Part shown: positions 17,801 to 26,422 of the stretch, piece after piece
Position numbering within the stretch: the first letter of the stretch is position 1
Layout of the letters: each line of letters begins with the position of its first letter
Origin: Verrucomicrobiota bacterium
Lineage (GTDB): Bacteria > Verrucomicrobiota > Kiritimatiellia > CAIVKH01
DNA: 64,000 nt
Assembly: GCA_024233345.1 (NCBI GenBank)
Contig: JACKPT010000002.1
Span: forward strand, 62,001-126,000
Reading direction: 5' to 3'
Made by a program: the position numbers and the translations under genes
The notes under the pieces: generated by a model
Database searches by the model: none
What the model was told of the DNA's origin: nothing
The model's input: the letters and a program-made list of their open reading frames with translations, nothing else

Positions 17801-18229
17801 TCGGATATCGATTTGGACCTGCTCTCCGGGGTAAGCGACCGCGAGCTCAAGGCGGACATCCTTGTGCTTCCACGCCGGACCTTGCTGGATCCAGGCTATG
17901 TTCGGGGTGATCGGCGCGTGCAGACCATGGAAAGTCAGGTACGGTCTCTCTTGCAGCGAGTCCAGCCTGAACAGGTGATCTTGGAGTATGCCTATCCGCG
18001 GGCGGTCATGGGGGGAGCCACCCGGGATGTGACCCAGCGGTTCCAGGTGCTCGATCGCCTGTTTCGCCGTCAGCCGGACATCCGGTTTTATGTCACTGAG
18101 CGCACCGGCTCGATCCGGATTCACACCACCGGTGATTCGTATCGGGTCGAAACCATGGCGGAGCGAAATCGCAGTCGCTATTCCGGCGATGCCGACAATA
18201 CCGTATCATCAATCAGTGTAGGTTTCTGA
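14819..18229 (+). CDS. comEC: ComEC/Rec2-type DNA channel protein with a degenerate metallo-beta-lactamase-like domain
   Basis: ComEC forms the inner-membrane channel that takes single-stranded DNA into the cell during transformation. This is a long version (1136 residues). An extended N-terminal soluble region lies after the first helices. The competence domain is centred on GVNHVLAVSGLHVTILTVMF (about residue 430) and is followed by many transmembrane helices. The C-terminal domain (from about residue 790) keeps the beta-lactamase-like fold pattern, but every catalytic motif is changed. DVGQGD reads SIGFGS, the HxDxDH motif reads TGTAAERV (residues 852-859), TGD reads ISD and the final HHGS reads RRTL. 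The GTG start at 14819 overlaps the small gene before it. Confidence 0.9.
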   Translation: MNIQNNIIAFCYWFIAGLIAAMLWPVGAFQAPWLTALAVGSFLPLIALLLAMMLKGVSPRTIPRGLLWVLIALPALLLGYARYNAANQVHDDYLGRLSVSEEGALSLEQQLSETARMRFALVESPGQDLAFRLIGELEVRTTVLDDQGLPTLAEGGLWEFHAQTMIYTSDVVRFEADAPAGTGQTLDQPFSRILGIQLLEGDPSGKLDVYQIANHTRSFVRGRRMQSPVTVLGRISQDPRVYSFKTVIMVKPAFIQYPAGGTFFPVHGGEIQVTINPDMPGYEKLARTDANGADVMVSGELTFARGPSNPGGFDAARFLQNYNIFGTMFLYSPRGSDPLPIAMIGTKEGEVRQAMPLVRFSLGLRDQVLTVIKQTMPYPQSAFLGGVILGLRYGLQGVEWDADQSGDSEEDSGRPMSTTIVQDFKASGVNHVLAVSGLHVTILTVMFLAIFTLFKLPRQVFVPLVILALIVFAVITGARPSTLRAVIMNSLFLLTWAYLNQGLRSSILFGVPVAAFLILIHNPLVVVDPSLTLSFGAILSLALLTGPFHEKLLHLQGSVFVAAVTFAVVLSVVATANWFLITSWRFLLPLGVLMVLLFRWMAPWSGTEKDPFARLRFSGIPSTVGAFLAAQLAIQIGMMIPLSAFYFSRWPFAGAYANLIAIPLIGLVVQLGAIGGLLGLIPGVGPFIALILNAANWLGATLFVDVAHFFAKYFPYPFVHRPSLGELFFYYAVASAWVWAPRWYPGLKTWCATRGATSPWAPRAVSAGLIVLSGLPFLLEGNHARGKNEAMIEVLSIGFGSSIHVHAPDDGHLLLDVGYSQQDLARRIDAEWTVLPYLSHIGVRHLDGLVLTGTAAERVAGTSYLLDHLRCDHLWMPDGLARMMAREVASPYLQGDGEEAGIVYQRLMRPILPGVRPLPTVLAARAPSAQTWLAHSAVKPSIYRAGEVLYDSAVGEPFQVVMLKVGDPYVDAAGDVHQGSVLRIDHGSFRMLVISDIDLDLLSGVSDRELKADILVLPRRTLLDPGYVRGDRRVQTMESQVRSLLQRVQPEQVILEYAYPRAVMGGATRDVTQRFQVLDRLFRRQPDIRFYVTERTGSIRIHTTGDSYRVETMAERNRSRYSGDADNTVSSISVGF

Positions 18230-18960
18230 TGAAGGCACTGGTGACCGGGGCCGGGGGCACCCTGGGGCCCGTTCTGGTGGAAATTCTTCGCGCCGGGGGA
18301 TGGGATGTGGTTCCCTGGTGCCGAACCGTAGTGTCGCCGGAAGATCCGGCCGCGTGTCAATCCTTTCTGGATCGCTGTCGGCCTGATGTCTGCTTCCATC
18401 TGGCGGTTGGACCGGTGGACTGGACCGGACTCCTTGCCGACTACGCGGCCCGGCGGGCAATTCCGTTTGTGCACACCAGTTCTGTTTCGGTGTATGGCGG
18501 ACATCAGACCGGCCCTTTTTCCATCCACGATGTGCCCGAACCACAGGATGACTATGGCCGTTACAAGAAAGCCGGGGAGGATCGGATTGCCGACGTTTAT
18601 CCCGGAGCCGTACTTGTCCGTATCGGATGGCAGATTGGTCTTGTCCCCGGCGCCAATCACATGGTCGATCATCTAACCAGAACCCAGGCGGAACAAGGCC
18701 GGATCACGGCGAGCCGAAATTGGTTTCAGGCCTGTTCCTTTCTGGATGACACCGCCCGCACGCTGGTGGCGCTGGCCGAAGGCAACCTGGCCGGCCTGGT
18801 CCACCTCGATGCCAATCCCGGCATCAGCTTTTATGAATTGGTGGCAGGGTTGAAGCAGTATTTGAAAACCGATTGGATCCTTGACCCCAGCGACGAGCCC
18901 GCTCTGGATAATCGTTTACTGGATGACCGGATCTCCATCGCGTCGGTTGTACGTTGGTAG
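18229..18960 (+). CDS. NAD-dependent epimerase/dehydratase-like protein (RmlD type)
   Basis: This 243-residue short-chain-type Rossmann protein starts MKALVTGAGGTLGPVLVEIL, a glycine-rich nucleotide-binding motif. It contains HTSSVSVYGG followed by an YGRYKKAGED segment, matching the Ser and YxxxK pattern of extended short-chain reductases of the RmlD/epimerase kind. Such enzymes usually act on nucleotide sugars. Its ATG overlaps the comEC stop (TGATG), so it ends that operon. Substrate cannot be inferred, and it is shorter than typical epimerases. Confidence 0.8.
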   Translation: MKALVTGAGGTLGPVLVEILRAGGWDVVPWCRTVVSPEDPAACQSFLDRCRPDVCFHLAVGPVDWTGLLADYAARRAIPFVHTSSVSVYGGHQTGPFSIHDVPEPQDDYGRYKKAGEDRIADVYPGAVLVRIGWQIGLVPGANHMVDHLTRTQAEQGRITASRNWFQACSFLDDTARTLVALAEGNLAGLVHLDANPGISFYELVAGLKQYLKTDWILDPSDEPALDNRLLDDRISIASVVRW

Positions 18961-19187
18961 TGAAAATTCCGCCATCGGGGTCCGTGCCGCTCCTGCCTGC
19001 CGTTGGCCAGGTACGGGCGAGCAAAAAAGCAGGCCCGCGGGACAAATCGCACAAGCTACCCCGGTCCCGGATGAATCATGGTCTATGCCCCATCCCCGCC
19101 CGGCCGGCATTCAGGGCTTGAAGACCGAAACCTGAAACCTTCTCGAAACCGATTGGCAAAGGTACCGAATCATACCCATGGACAGTA

Positions 19188-21134
19188 TTACCCGGCCTGC
19201 TTGCGGATCTCCAGGATTGCCTCCAGCTCTGTGCCGGCCTTTTCCCACTCCCGGGTCAGTGCTTCCACTTCCTCCGGGATGGCCGATAGCCTCGCGTTGA
19301 TCTGGGCGTAACTCATCTCGGCTCCGGACTCCAGCGATGACACCAATTCGGCCTGTTCTTGCTCCAAGGCATGAATGCGCGCTTCATACTTCTGGAGCAG
19401 GGCTTCCAGTTCACGCTTGCGGGGCGCGGTTTGTTGCAACCGTGCCGCCCGCTCCTGCCGACTGGCTTTGGCGGAGCCGGAGGCGGGTGCCGTAGTGGTC
19501 CGGCTGGAGAGGGTGGGGGATGGATTCGCCTGAGCCAGCTTTTCCAGATAATAATCATAGCCGCCGTGATATCGATTCACGCCCGGGGGGGCGATGGCCA
19601 GGATGCTGGTGGCAACTTTGCGGACAAACGCCACATCGTGACTGACAAAAAGCAGGGTTCCCTCATATTCGGTCAGGGCCTGTTCGAGCGCTTCCCGTGA
19701 TGGAATATCCAAATGCGTGGTCGGTTCATCAAGGAGGAGAAAGTTGGGCGGATTGGCAAGCAACCGGGCAAATGCAAGACGGATTTTCTCTCCGCCACTC
19801 AGAACTTCAACCGACTTTTCGATGGCATTGCCTGCGAAGCCGAACCCGCCCAGCAGGGTGCGCAATCGCGGTTCGGTTTCTCCTGGTGCGGCTTCCCGTA
19901 CAATCTGCAGCACGGTGGCCGAAGGGGACATGGATTCGGCGAAGTCCTGGGTCTGGAAACCCGGCTGAACTTTGTGACCGAGGGTTCGTTGTCCGGTGCG
20001 TAGGGGCAGTTGTCCGGCGAGGATGCGCAGCAGGGTGGTTTTGCCCAACCCATTCGAGCCGACCACTGCGGTCTTGTCTCCCCGCTGTACCGCCAGGTCA
20101 AGGTCGCGGAACAGCCACTGGCCCTCCTGATAACCGAAACCCGCCGATTCCAGCCGGATCACCTCGACCCCGCATGCCGGTGGGGTGGAGAGCCGAATCC
20201 TGCCCTTGGTCCGAATGTCCTCAATCAGGTCGATGGTTTCCATCTTCTCCAACTGCTTGATCCGGCTTTGCACCTGGGTTGCCTTGGTGTTCTTGGCCCG
20301 GAACCGCTCAACAAACCGCTCGATTTCTTTTCGCTTCTGGTCCTGGTTTTTCTTCTGGGCGTTCAGCTGCCGCTGTCGCTCAGTCCGCTCCAGGATATAG
20401 GTGTCATAGGGGCCGCGATACAGGGTCGCTTTGCCTGCATACAACTCCAGGGTTTGCTCGGTCAGGCTGTTCAACAGGTACCGGTCATGGGAAATCAGAA
20501 GCAGGGTGCCCCGAAAACCCTTGAGATAGCGCTGCAGCCATTCCACTGCTGGCAGGTCCAGGTAGTTGGACGGTTCGTCGAGCAACAGCAGATCCGGCTC
20601 GCTGATCAGGATTTTGGCCAATTCCGCCCGCATTTGCCAACCCCCGCTGAAGGACTGGAGGGGATTGTCCAACCGGTCCGCAGCAAATCCCAGACCGCCC
20701 AATGCCTCTTCCGCACGAGCCGCCCGGGTATAGCCACCCTCATGCTCGAACCGGGTCTGCAGTATGCCCAATTCTTCCAGCAGGGCTGCCCGATCCTGCT
20801 CCTTCGGATCAGCCAGGCGGTGCTCGATCTCATGGATCCGCGTCTCCATCCGGGTCAGTTCCGACAAGGCTTCTGCCACATAGGTGCGCAAAGGCATCTC
20901 TTCACTACCGAGGGCAAGGATCTGGCGCAGGTACCCCAGGCGAACCCCCGACTGGACCTGGACGTCCCCCTTGTCGGCCTGGAGGTTGCCGGTGATCAGT
21001 CCAAACATGGTGCTCTTGCCGCAGCCATTGGGACCGACCACCCCAATCCGCTGCCCGGCCAGAATGCGGAAGCTGACCCCGCCGAGCAGCTCCTGCTCGC
21101 CGTAGCGCTTGGTCACCTGACGGAATTCGATCAT
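19188..21134 (-). CDS. ABC-F family ATPase (ribosome-associated type)
   Basis: ABC-F proteins are soluble twin ATPases that act on ribosomes (translation factors, or antibiotic protection). The 648 residues contain two ABC modules. Module 1 has the Walker A GPNGCGKST (about residue 35) and signature SFSGGWQMR. Module 2 has GSNGLGKTT and LSGGEKIRLAF with LLLDEPTTHLD. Between them lies the charged linker typical of ABC-F (ERQRQLNAQKKNQDQKRKEI), and the C-terminus is a coiled coil from about residue 570. There are no transmembrane segments, so it is not a transporter. The exact subfamily (Uup- or YdiF-like) is not decided. Confidence 0.92.
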   Translation of the reverse strand: MIEFRQVTKRYGEQELLGGVSFRILAGQRIGVVGPNGCGKSTMFGLITGNLQADKGDVQVQSGVRLGYLRQILALGSEEMPLRTYVAEALSELTRMETRIHEIEHRLADPKEQDRAALLEELGILQTRFEHEGGYTRAARAEEALGGLGFAADRLDNPLQSFSGGWQMRAELAKILISEPDLLLLDEPSNYLDLPAVEWLQRYLKGFRGTLLLISHDRYLLNSLTEQTLELYAGKATLYRGPYDTYILERTERQRQLNAQKKNQDQKRKEIERFVERFRAKNTKATQVQSRIKQLEKMETIDLIEDIRTKGRIRLSTPPACGVEVIRLESAGFGYQEGQWLFRDLDLAVQRGDKTAVVGSNGLGKTTLLRILAGQLPLRTGQRTLGHKVQPGFQTQDFAESMSPSATVLQIVREAAPGETEPRLRTLLGGFGFAGNAIEKSVEVLSGGEKIRLAFARLLANPPNFLLLDEPTTHLDIPSREALEQALTEYEGTLLFVSHDVAFVRKVATSILAIAPPGVNRYHGGYDYYLEKLAQANPSPTLSSRTTTAPASGSAKASRQERAARLQQTAPRKRELEALLQKYEARIHALEQEQAELVSSLESGAEMSYAQINARLSAIPEEVEALTREWEKAGTELEAILEIRKQAG

Positions 21135-21523
21135 CGGACTCGCGGGCCCTCATCGCCGGTGAGCCTCTTCCGGCCGCCTCGCTGGAAGCCGCCCGGTTCA
21201 ATGGTGCTGGACTGGGTTTGATTCATGGAAATGCAGGCCAGTGTGGGTCGGGGTTCGCGAAGAGTCAAGATGGGGAACGGGGGCCGGATCAGGGTGGGTT
21301 CTGCCTCTGGATCGCAGAGAATGGTCGACGCCTTTAGAAGCGGCCACCGCGAAAATGGATCGGGCAAGGTGGCAATAATGCTTACCGTAAAGCATCACCT
21401 CGGGTAGATTGGTAAAGGACACATCCCAATGCCATCCACTTTACCGACAATGCAGGCTGCCTGCTTTCTGGCGATCCATGAGTGCCAGTGCCGGGTCTGG
21501 TCTTCAAGGGATGTGTTGGTATC
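21135..21523. other. intergenic region between the divergent ABC-F and GH66 genes
   Basis: This 389-base region should contain divergent promoters for the ABC-F gene (minus) and the GH66 gene (plus). I see no RNA gene or supported small reading frame. The only distinct element is the inverted repeat at 21378-21395, listed separately. Confidence 0.6.
21378..21395. promoter_or_regulatory. inverted repeat, candidate operator upstream of the GH66 gene
   Basis: ATGCTT and AAGCAT arms flank a six-base centre (ACCGTA), about 130 bases before the GH66 start. The symmetry and the position ahead of a sugar-degrading enzyme fit a LacI- or similar repressor site, but no regulator gene is nearby and chance cannot be excluded. 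Confidence 0.3.
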
Positions 21524-24500
21524 ATGAGCCGACGAATCTCAGGGGCCTTTCCGGTCGTTGTGGGGTGTGGCTCGCTGCTCCTCGCCGCAAATGCACTGGC
21601 GCTGCAATGGGCGGGGAATGCCAGCAACAATGCGGACCATGGGGTAATCGCCTCTTCGCAACCGCTGGTGATCTCGGTGGAATCCTATCCGGCCCAGTCG
21701 GCGCTCGGGGCACGTGTCCTGTTTAGTATCAACGGCGGTGTGGACTGGGATTCCGTGGGGATGGCGTATGCCGGACCTTCGCAGGGCGGAGCCAACGACC
21801 GGTGGAAAGCAGATCTCGGAACCTTTGCCCAAGGCACCACGATTCGTTACGCGATTGAAGTCACCGGGCCGGATCAGATCCTCTGGGACAGTCAGAATGG
21901 CCAGGACTACTTTGTGACGGTCAGCAATGAAGCGGCCGCGATCCGGTGGATGGGCAACCTGTATACCTATCCCGAGTACGGTTCGCTCGATCCGGGGGCT
22001 GATCTCTGGATCAATGTCCGCATGTGGCCGCCGGGGGTGGGGCAGTCGGCGTTTGTCGGCTATTCCATCGATGATGGGCAATCCTGGACATCGGTTGGGA
22101 TGTCCAAGGATGCCCCGGTTGATGGTAACGATGCCTGGCATGTCAATGTGGGTGGATTTCCCGCAGGCACCTCGGTGCGTTATTATGTCAGCGCCGCCAA
22201 TGGAAAAGGAGACGTCTTTTGGGACAGTAACCAGGGGGCGGATTACCGGATGCGGGTCAACTCTCTGATCCGTGATGTGTATACCGATAAAGGACGGCAC
22301 AATCCCGGTGAAACCGGGACCATTCTGGTGGATCTCTACAATACCCAAAGCGAGGTGACCGGGGTGGTTTCGGTCAAGGTGATGTGGCTCACCCGGGAGG
22401 TCGCTTCGTTCGAACAAGCGGTGACCCTGCCGCAGTGGAGCGGGCAGCAGTTGTCCTTTCCCTGGGTCACTCCGGGTGACGACTATCGGGGGTATGGCAT
22501 CGAGGTGGATCTCATTGTGGACGGTGAGGTCCGCGATACCCGGTCCAGTGCGATGGATGTGAGCAGCGATTGGATCCGATTCCCCCGGTACGGCTTTTTC
22601 TGTGATTACTATCCGGGCGATGATGCGGAGGGTAAGGCACGCACGCTGGCCAAGTATCATATCAATGCCCTTCAATTTTATGACTGGAAGTGGACCCACG
22701 ACCGCTTGGTGCCCTATGCCGGTGCGGAGGTGGCGGATTTGTACACCCAGCCGGATGGGCGGGTGCAGTCCTTTAACACTGTCAAAGCCAAAGTGGCGGC
22801 AGCCCACAGCCGTAATATGGCGGCCCTTTCGTATGCCTTGATGTACGGAGACAGCGGAAATGACACCGCACCGGAACAGGTCACCTGGGCCGCGTTTACC
22901 CAACCCAATTCCACCGATCTCGCGGACATCCGGACCCATAAGGTCGGGTACACGATCTGGGTGATGGATGTCTCTCATCCGGGATGGAAGTCACACATCA
23001 TCGGGCAATTCCATGACGCGATGGACAAGGCGGGCTTTGACGGCATTCATCTGGATAATCTCGGCGGCTCCTGGAGCTACCCGTATAACTCGGCGGCCGG
23101 GATTGACGAATCGGTGGCGTTTCCCGCGTTTATCCGGGAGGCAAGAGACAGCCTGCGTTCCGTCTATCCCCAGGCCCGGGTGGCCCACAATGATGTGGCG
23201 GGAGGCTATCAGGCTGCGATTGCCGGTTCGGATGCCGATGTGTACTACACCGAGGTCTGGACCCGGGATACCTATCAGGATATTCGCGAGAATATTCTCA
23301 GTGCGAAGGCGGATGCCGGTGATAAAGCGGTGGTGCTGGCGGCTTATATCAACCGGCAATCATGGGAGACCATGAGCGAACCCACCGCGCCTCCACTTCC
23401 CACCTATATCAATGACGCATCCGCCAAGCTCATGGCGGCCTGTGTGTTTGCCAATGGCGGGTTTCGCGTCGAACTGGGCGAAGACGGTGAAATGCTGGTC
23501 AACGAATACTTCCCCCTCCGCTCACCGCGTATGCATGATGGGCTGAAACGTTCCATGCGCGACTATTACGACTTCGCCGTGCGCTATGAGAACTTCCTGT
23601 TTTTCAACACCCTGGGAAATGTGGTGGACGGCACCGATGCCATGCGCCTCACGAGCGCAACCCATGCCCTCACCAAGGAGGCTACCTCAGACGCCATCTG
23701 GGCCATCACGAAGGAGTGGCGGGACGAATATCTGGCCCTCAACCTGATCAACCTGAACGGTGTGGATACCCAGTGGCGCAATCCCAGCCCGAACCCGGTT
23801 CCGCAAAAGGCAATCGCGCTGATGTGTCATACCCGGAAAAAAGTGCAGCGTATTCTGCTCGCCAGTCCGGATGATGGCCTCGGGCGCGCCACCGAAATCC
23901 CTTTTTCAGAAGGGCTTGATGCGGATGGGTACTATGTCACCCTGACCGTTCCCGACTTGCGGTTTTGGGATCTTCTCCTTCTCGACCAGACGACAAAGAT
24001 CAAGGTGGATGGCTGGCCCGGAGAGTGGTCCGGCGTTCATACCGGAGCCCTGCATAGCGTTGCCGTGGATGCGAAAGAATGGATCTACCGCGGAGAAGTG
24101 GGTGATCGCCGCACCTTCGCGGGGTCTGCCGCCGATGCAGATATCACTGAGGTACGGGTGACCTCGGATGATACCTATGTGTATTTTCTGATTCGGTTTG
24201 CTGAGGTGAACGACGCGAGTCTTCCCGGGGTGGGGATTGCCTGGAACAACTATTTACGGGATGCCTCCGGGCGCTTCCCATGGATTGGTGATGCTTCGAC
24301 ACCGGATGGGTCGATCGGCCTGGAGCATCCTTCGCAGTATGCCAGCCGCCAGATGCAGTTTTATTGGGCGGGTGGGGCCCCGGCCATTCGTCTTTACAAC
24401 GGGGAAGGGTGGTATGTTCCCAACCAGAGGGATTCCGCCATCGCGGTCAGCGAGGAATTTGACGCGCTGGAAGCTCGCATTCATCGCGCCGATCTCGATG

Positions 24501-25291
24501 CCTTTGAGCCGCAGTGGGTCACCTTCTCCCTGGTATCCTTTCGAAACAGCGGGAATGAACCCGGAACCGATGCGACCCTTGACTCCCCCGATGACAACAA
24601 TGATGCACTGGATGTCATGGGAGGGGTGCCCGGGGTGAGCGAAAATGCCTGGGCCCGCGATCTGTCCGACAATCGGGTCGGCTTGAGTTATGACCTGATC
24701 CTGACCGCCGATGGTGTGGAAGCCCCATCGCAGGCCCTGGTGGTAGCTCCCGCCCCGCTCACCTCCTGTGATGAAACCGTCACCTTGCGCTATAACGCGC
24801 GCGGACGAACCCTGCATGGTGCAGAACAGGTGTATCTGCATCTGGGTCATAATGGCTGGCAGGATATCCTCGCCACCTCTCCTGCAATGACTCCCGCAGG
24901 TCCGGATCAATGGGTCCATACCTACACCCTGCCGCTGGGAACCGAGCAATTGGACCTGGTGTTTTATGATGGCTCCGGGCGTTGGGATAACCGGGGTGGC
25001 GAGGATTGGCACCTGCCGGTCCTCCGGTGCGTCCCCGATGCTTCTGACGCAGTTTTCGAGCTGTCGATGCGCCAGCCATCAGAATGGAACGTCGCGTTTC
25101 CTCGCACCCTGGAGGGCTATCGATACGAACTCTTTTATCGCACGAACCTGGTCTCCGGTGCCTGGACGCCCCTGGGTTTGAATCTTCCCGGCAGCGGTGA
25201 TGCCCTGTTCCTTGTTATCACAAACCAGGCCCCGACCTTGTATCTGCGCTCGGGCGTCCAGCCCGTTGACGGAAGCACGGGCACACCGTAG
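21524..25291 (+). CDS. secreted multidomain GH66-type glycoside hydrolase (dextranase / cycloisomaltooligosaccharide glucanotransferase family)
   Basis: GH66 enzymes cut or cyclise alpha-1,6-glucans. The 1255-residue protein begins with a signal peptide (about residues 1-26, ending ANALA). Two repeated beta-domains follow (each with a SIDDGQSWTSVGM-like motif, to about residue 245). The catalytic barrel starts near residue 350 (RFPRYGFFCDYYPG, HINALQFYDWKWTHD). Likely catalytic residues are Asp511 (GIHLDNLGG) and Glu577 (YYTEVW), spaced as in known dextranases. A DOMON-like module (about 845-1040, IKVDGWPGEW) and a starch-binding-like module (about 1070-1168, VYLHLGHNGWQDI) follow. I start at the ATG at 21524 because it opens the signal peptide. 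Confidence 0.85.
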   Translation: MSRRISGAFPVVVGCGSLLLAANALALQWAGNASNNADHGVIASSQPLVISVESYPAQSALGARVLFSINGGVDWDSVGMAYAGPSQGGANDRWKADLGTFAQGTTIRYAIEVTGPDQILWDSQNGQDYFVTVSNEAAAIRWMGNLYTYPEYGSLDPGADLWINVRMWPPGVGQSAFVGYSIDDGQSWTSVGMSKDAPVDGNDAWHVNVGGFPAGTSVRYYVSAANGKGDVFWDSNQGADYRMRVNSLIRDVYTDKGRHNPGETGTILVDLYNTQSEVTGVVSVKVMWLTREVASFEQAVTLPQWSGQQLSFPWVTPGDDYRGYGIEVDLIVDGEVRDTRSSAMDVSSDWIRFPRYGFFCDYYPGDDAEGKARTLAKYHINALQFYDWKWTHDRLVPYAGAEVADLYTQPDGRVQSFNTVKAKVAAAHSRNMAALSYALMYGDSGNDTAPEQVTWAAFTQPNSTDLADIRTHKVGYTIWVMDVSHPGWKSHIIGQFHDAMDKAGFDGIHLDNLGGSWSYPYNSAAGIDESVAFPAFIREARDSLRSVYPQARVAHNDVAGGYQAAIAGSDADVYYTEVWTRDTYQDIRENILSAKADAGDKAVVLAAYINRQSWETMSEPTAPPLPTYINDASAKLMAACVFANGGFRVELGEDGEMLVNEYFPLRSPRMHDGLKRSMRDYYDFAVRYENFLFFNTLGNVVDGTDAMRLTSATHALTKEATSDAIWAITKEWRDEYLALNLINLNGVDTQWRNPSPNPVPQKAIALMCHTRKKVQRILLASPDDGLGRATEIPFSEGLDADGYYVTLTVPDLRFWDLLLLDQTTKIKVDGWPGEWSGVHTGALHSVAVDAKEWIYRGEVGDRRTFAGSAADADITEVRVTSDDTYVYFLIRFAEVNDASLPGVGIAWNNYLRDASGRFPWIGDASTPDGSIGLEHPSQYASRQMQFYWAGGAPAIRLYNGEGWYVPNQRDSAIAVSEEFDALEARIHRADLDAFEPQWVTFSLVSFRNSGNEPGTDATLDSPDDNNDALDVMGGVPGVSENAWARDLSDNRVGLSYDLILTADGVEAPSQALVVAPAPLTSCDETVTLRYNARGRTLHGAEQVYLHLGHNGWQDILATSPAMTPAGPDQWVHTYTLPLGTEQLDLVFYDGSGRWDNRGGEDWHLPVLRCVPDASDAVFELSMRQPSEWNVAFPRTLEGYRYELFYRTNLVSGAWTPLGLNLPGSGDALFLVITNQAPTLYLRSGVQPVDGSTGTP

Positions 25292-25363
25292 CGACAGAGA
25301 AATTTCATCGCATCTGCCCTGCTCCCGACTATGATGCTTCAAGGAAATGAGGAGCAGAAATCT

Positions 25364-26422
25364 ATGATCCATGTAAAAGTGATTGGTGCGGGAGGCTATG
25401 GCGGGGTCGGTATCATCGAACTGCTGCTGGGGCATCCCGAGGCAAAGATTCAAACCCTGGTCGCGGCTACCGAAACCGGAATGAAGGTCAGCGACCTGTA
25501 TCCGCATCTGAGCGGCTTCTGCGATCAGGTCATCCATGCCCCCGGCGACCCCGAGGCTGCGGAACCTGCGGATGTGGTGTTTTTCTCGACCCCGGACGGG
25601 GTGGGGATGAAGCAGGCCCAGGGCGAACTGGACGCCGGCGCCAAGGTGATCGATTACAGCGGGGACTTCCGGTTCACCTCCCTGGCGGACTACCAGGATT
25701 ATGCCACCCGGATTGGTAAGGATCCCAATCATGCCTCGCCGGATCTGTTACCCCAATCCGTGTATGGGGTACCGGAGTTGTTCCGGGAACAGATTCATAC
25801 CGGCCGGTCGCTGCTCGGAAATCCCGGGTGTTTTGCTGTGGGGGTCATCATCGGTTTATCGCCCGCGATCAAGGCTGGTTTGATCGAGCCGGCCGGGATC
25901 ATCTGTGATTGCAAGAGCGGGGTTTCCGGCGCAGGGAAAAAGCCCGCCCCGGGCTTTCACTATCCCGCCCGGTATGACCATATGAACGCCTATCGACTGA
26001 CCGGCCACCAGCATGTTGTGGAAGTGGAAAAAGCCCTGGGCACCCTTGCCGGCACCCCGGTGAATGTGACCTTTACCGCCCAGGTGGTACCGGCCTGCCG
26101 GGGCATCCTGTCCTGCCTGTACGGCCGTGCAGTGCCGGGTCTGACCTATGGCCAACTGCTGGAGGCCTACCGGGCGTTTCACCGGGATAATGTGTTTGTG
26201 CGGATCTTTGACCGGACTGCATCGGTGGGAACCGCACATGTTCGGGGCTCGAACTACTGTAACCTGATCGTCGATCTGGACGAACGCACTGGGATGGTTC
26301 GGATCATCTCCCACATCGACAACCTGATGAAGGGTCAGGCGGGCAGCGCCCTCCAGAACATGAACCTGCTGTTCGGATTGCCGGAAACCATGGGGCTTGA
26401 CCGGCCCGGCGCTTATCCCTGA
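25364..26422 (+). CDS. argC: N-acetyl-gamma-glutamyl-phosphate reductase
   Basis: ArgC makes N-acetylglutamate semialdehyde in arginine synthesis. The 352-residue protein starts IHVKVIGAGGYGGVGIIELL (NADP motif). It has the catalytic cysteine in SLLGNPGCFAVGVI, the SGVSGAGKKP segment and a HQHVVEVEKAL block, all diagnostic. I use the ATG at 25364, which has GAGGAG about 9 bases upstream; the ATG at 25331 would add an unrelated N-terminus. It stands alone and ends convergently, overlapping the next minus-strand gene by 10 bases. Confidence 0.95.
   Translation: MIHVKVIGAGGYGGVGIIELLLGHPEAKIQTLVAATETGMKVSDLYPHLSGFCDQVIHAPGDPEAAEPADVVFFSTPDGVGMKQAQGELDAGAKVIDYSGDFRFTSLADYQDYATRIGKDPNHASPDLLPQSVYGVPELFREQIHTGRSLLGNPGCFAVGVIIGLSPAIKAGLIEPAGIICDCKSGVSGAGKKPAPGFHYPARYDHMNAYRLTGHQHVVEVEKALGTLAGTPVNVTFTAQVVPACRGILSCLYGRAVPGLTYGQLLEAYRAFHRDNVFVRIFDRTASVGTAHVRGSNYCNLIVDLDERTGMVRIISHIDNLMKGQAGSALQNMNLLFGLPETMGLDRPGAYP

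Noticed and set aside
21539..22978. 479-codon minus-strand open frame
   Set aside because: It is antisense to the GH66 gene and starts inside it; no motif supports it.
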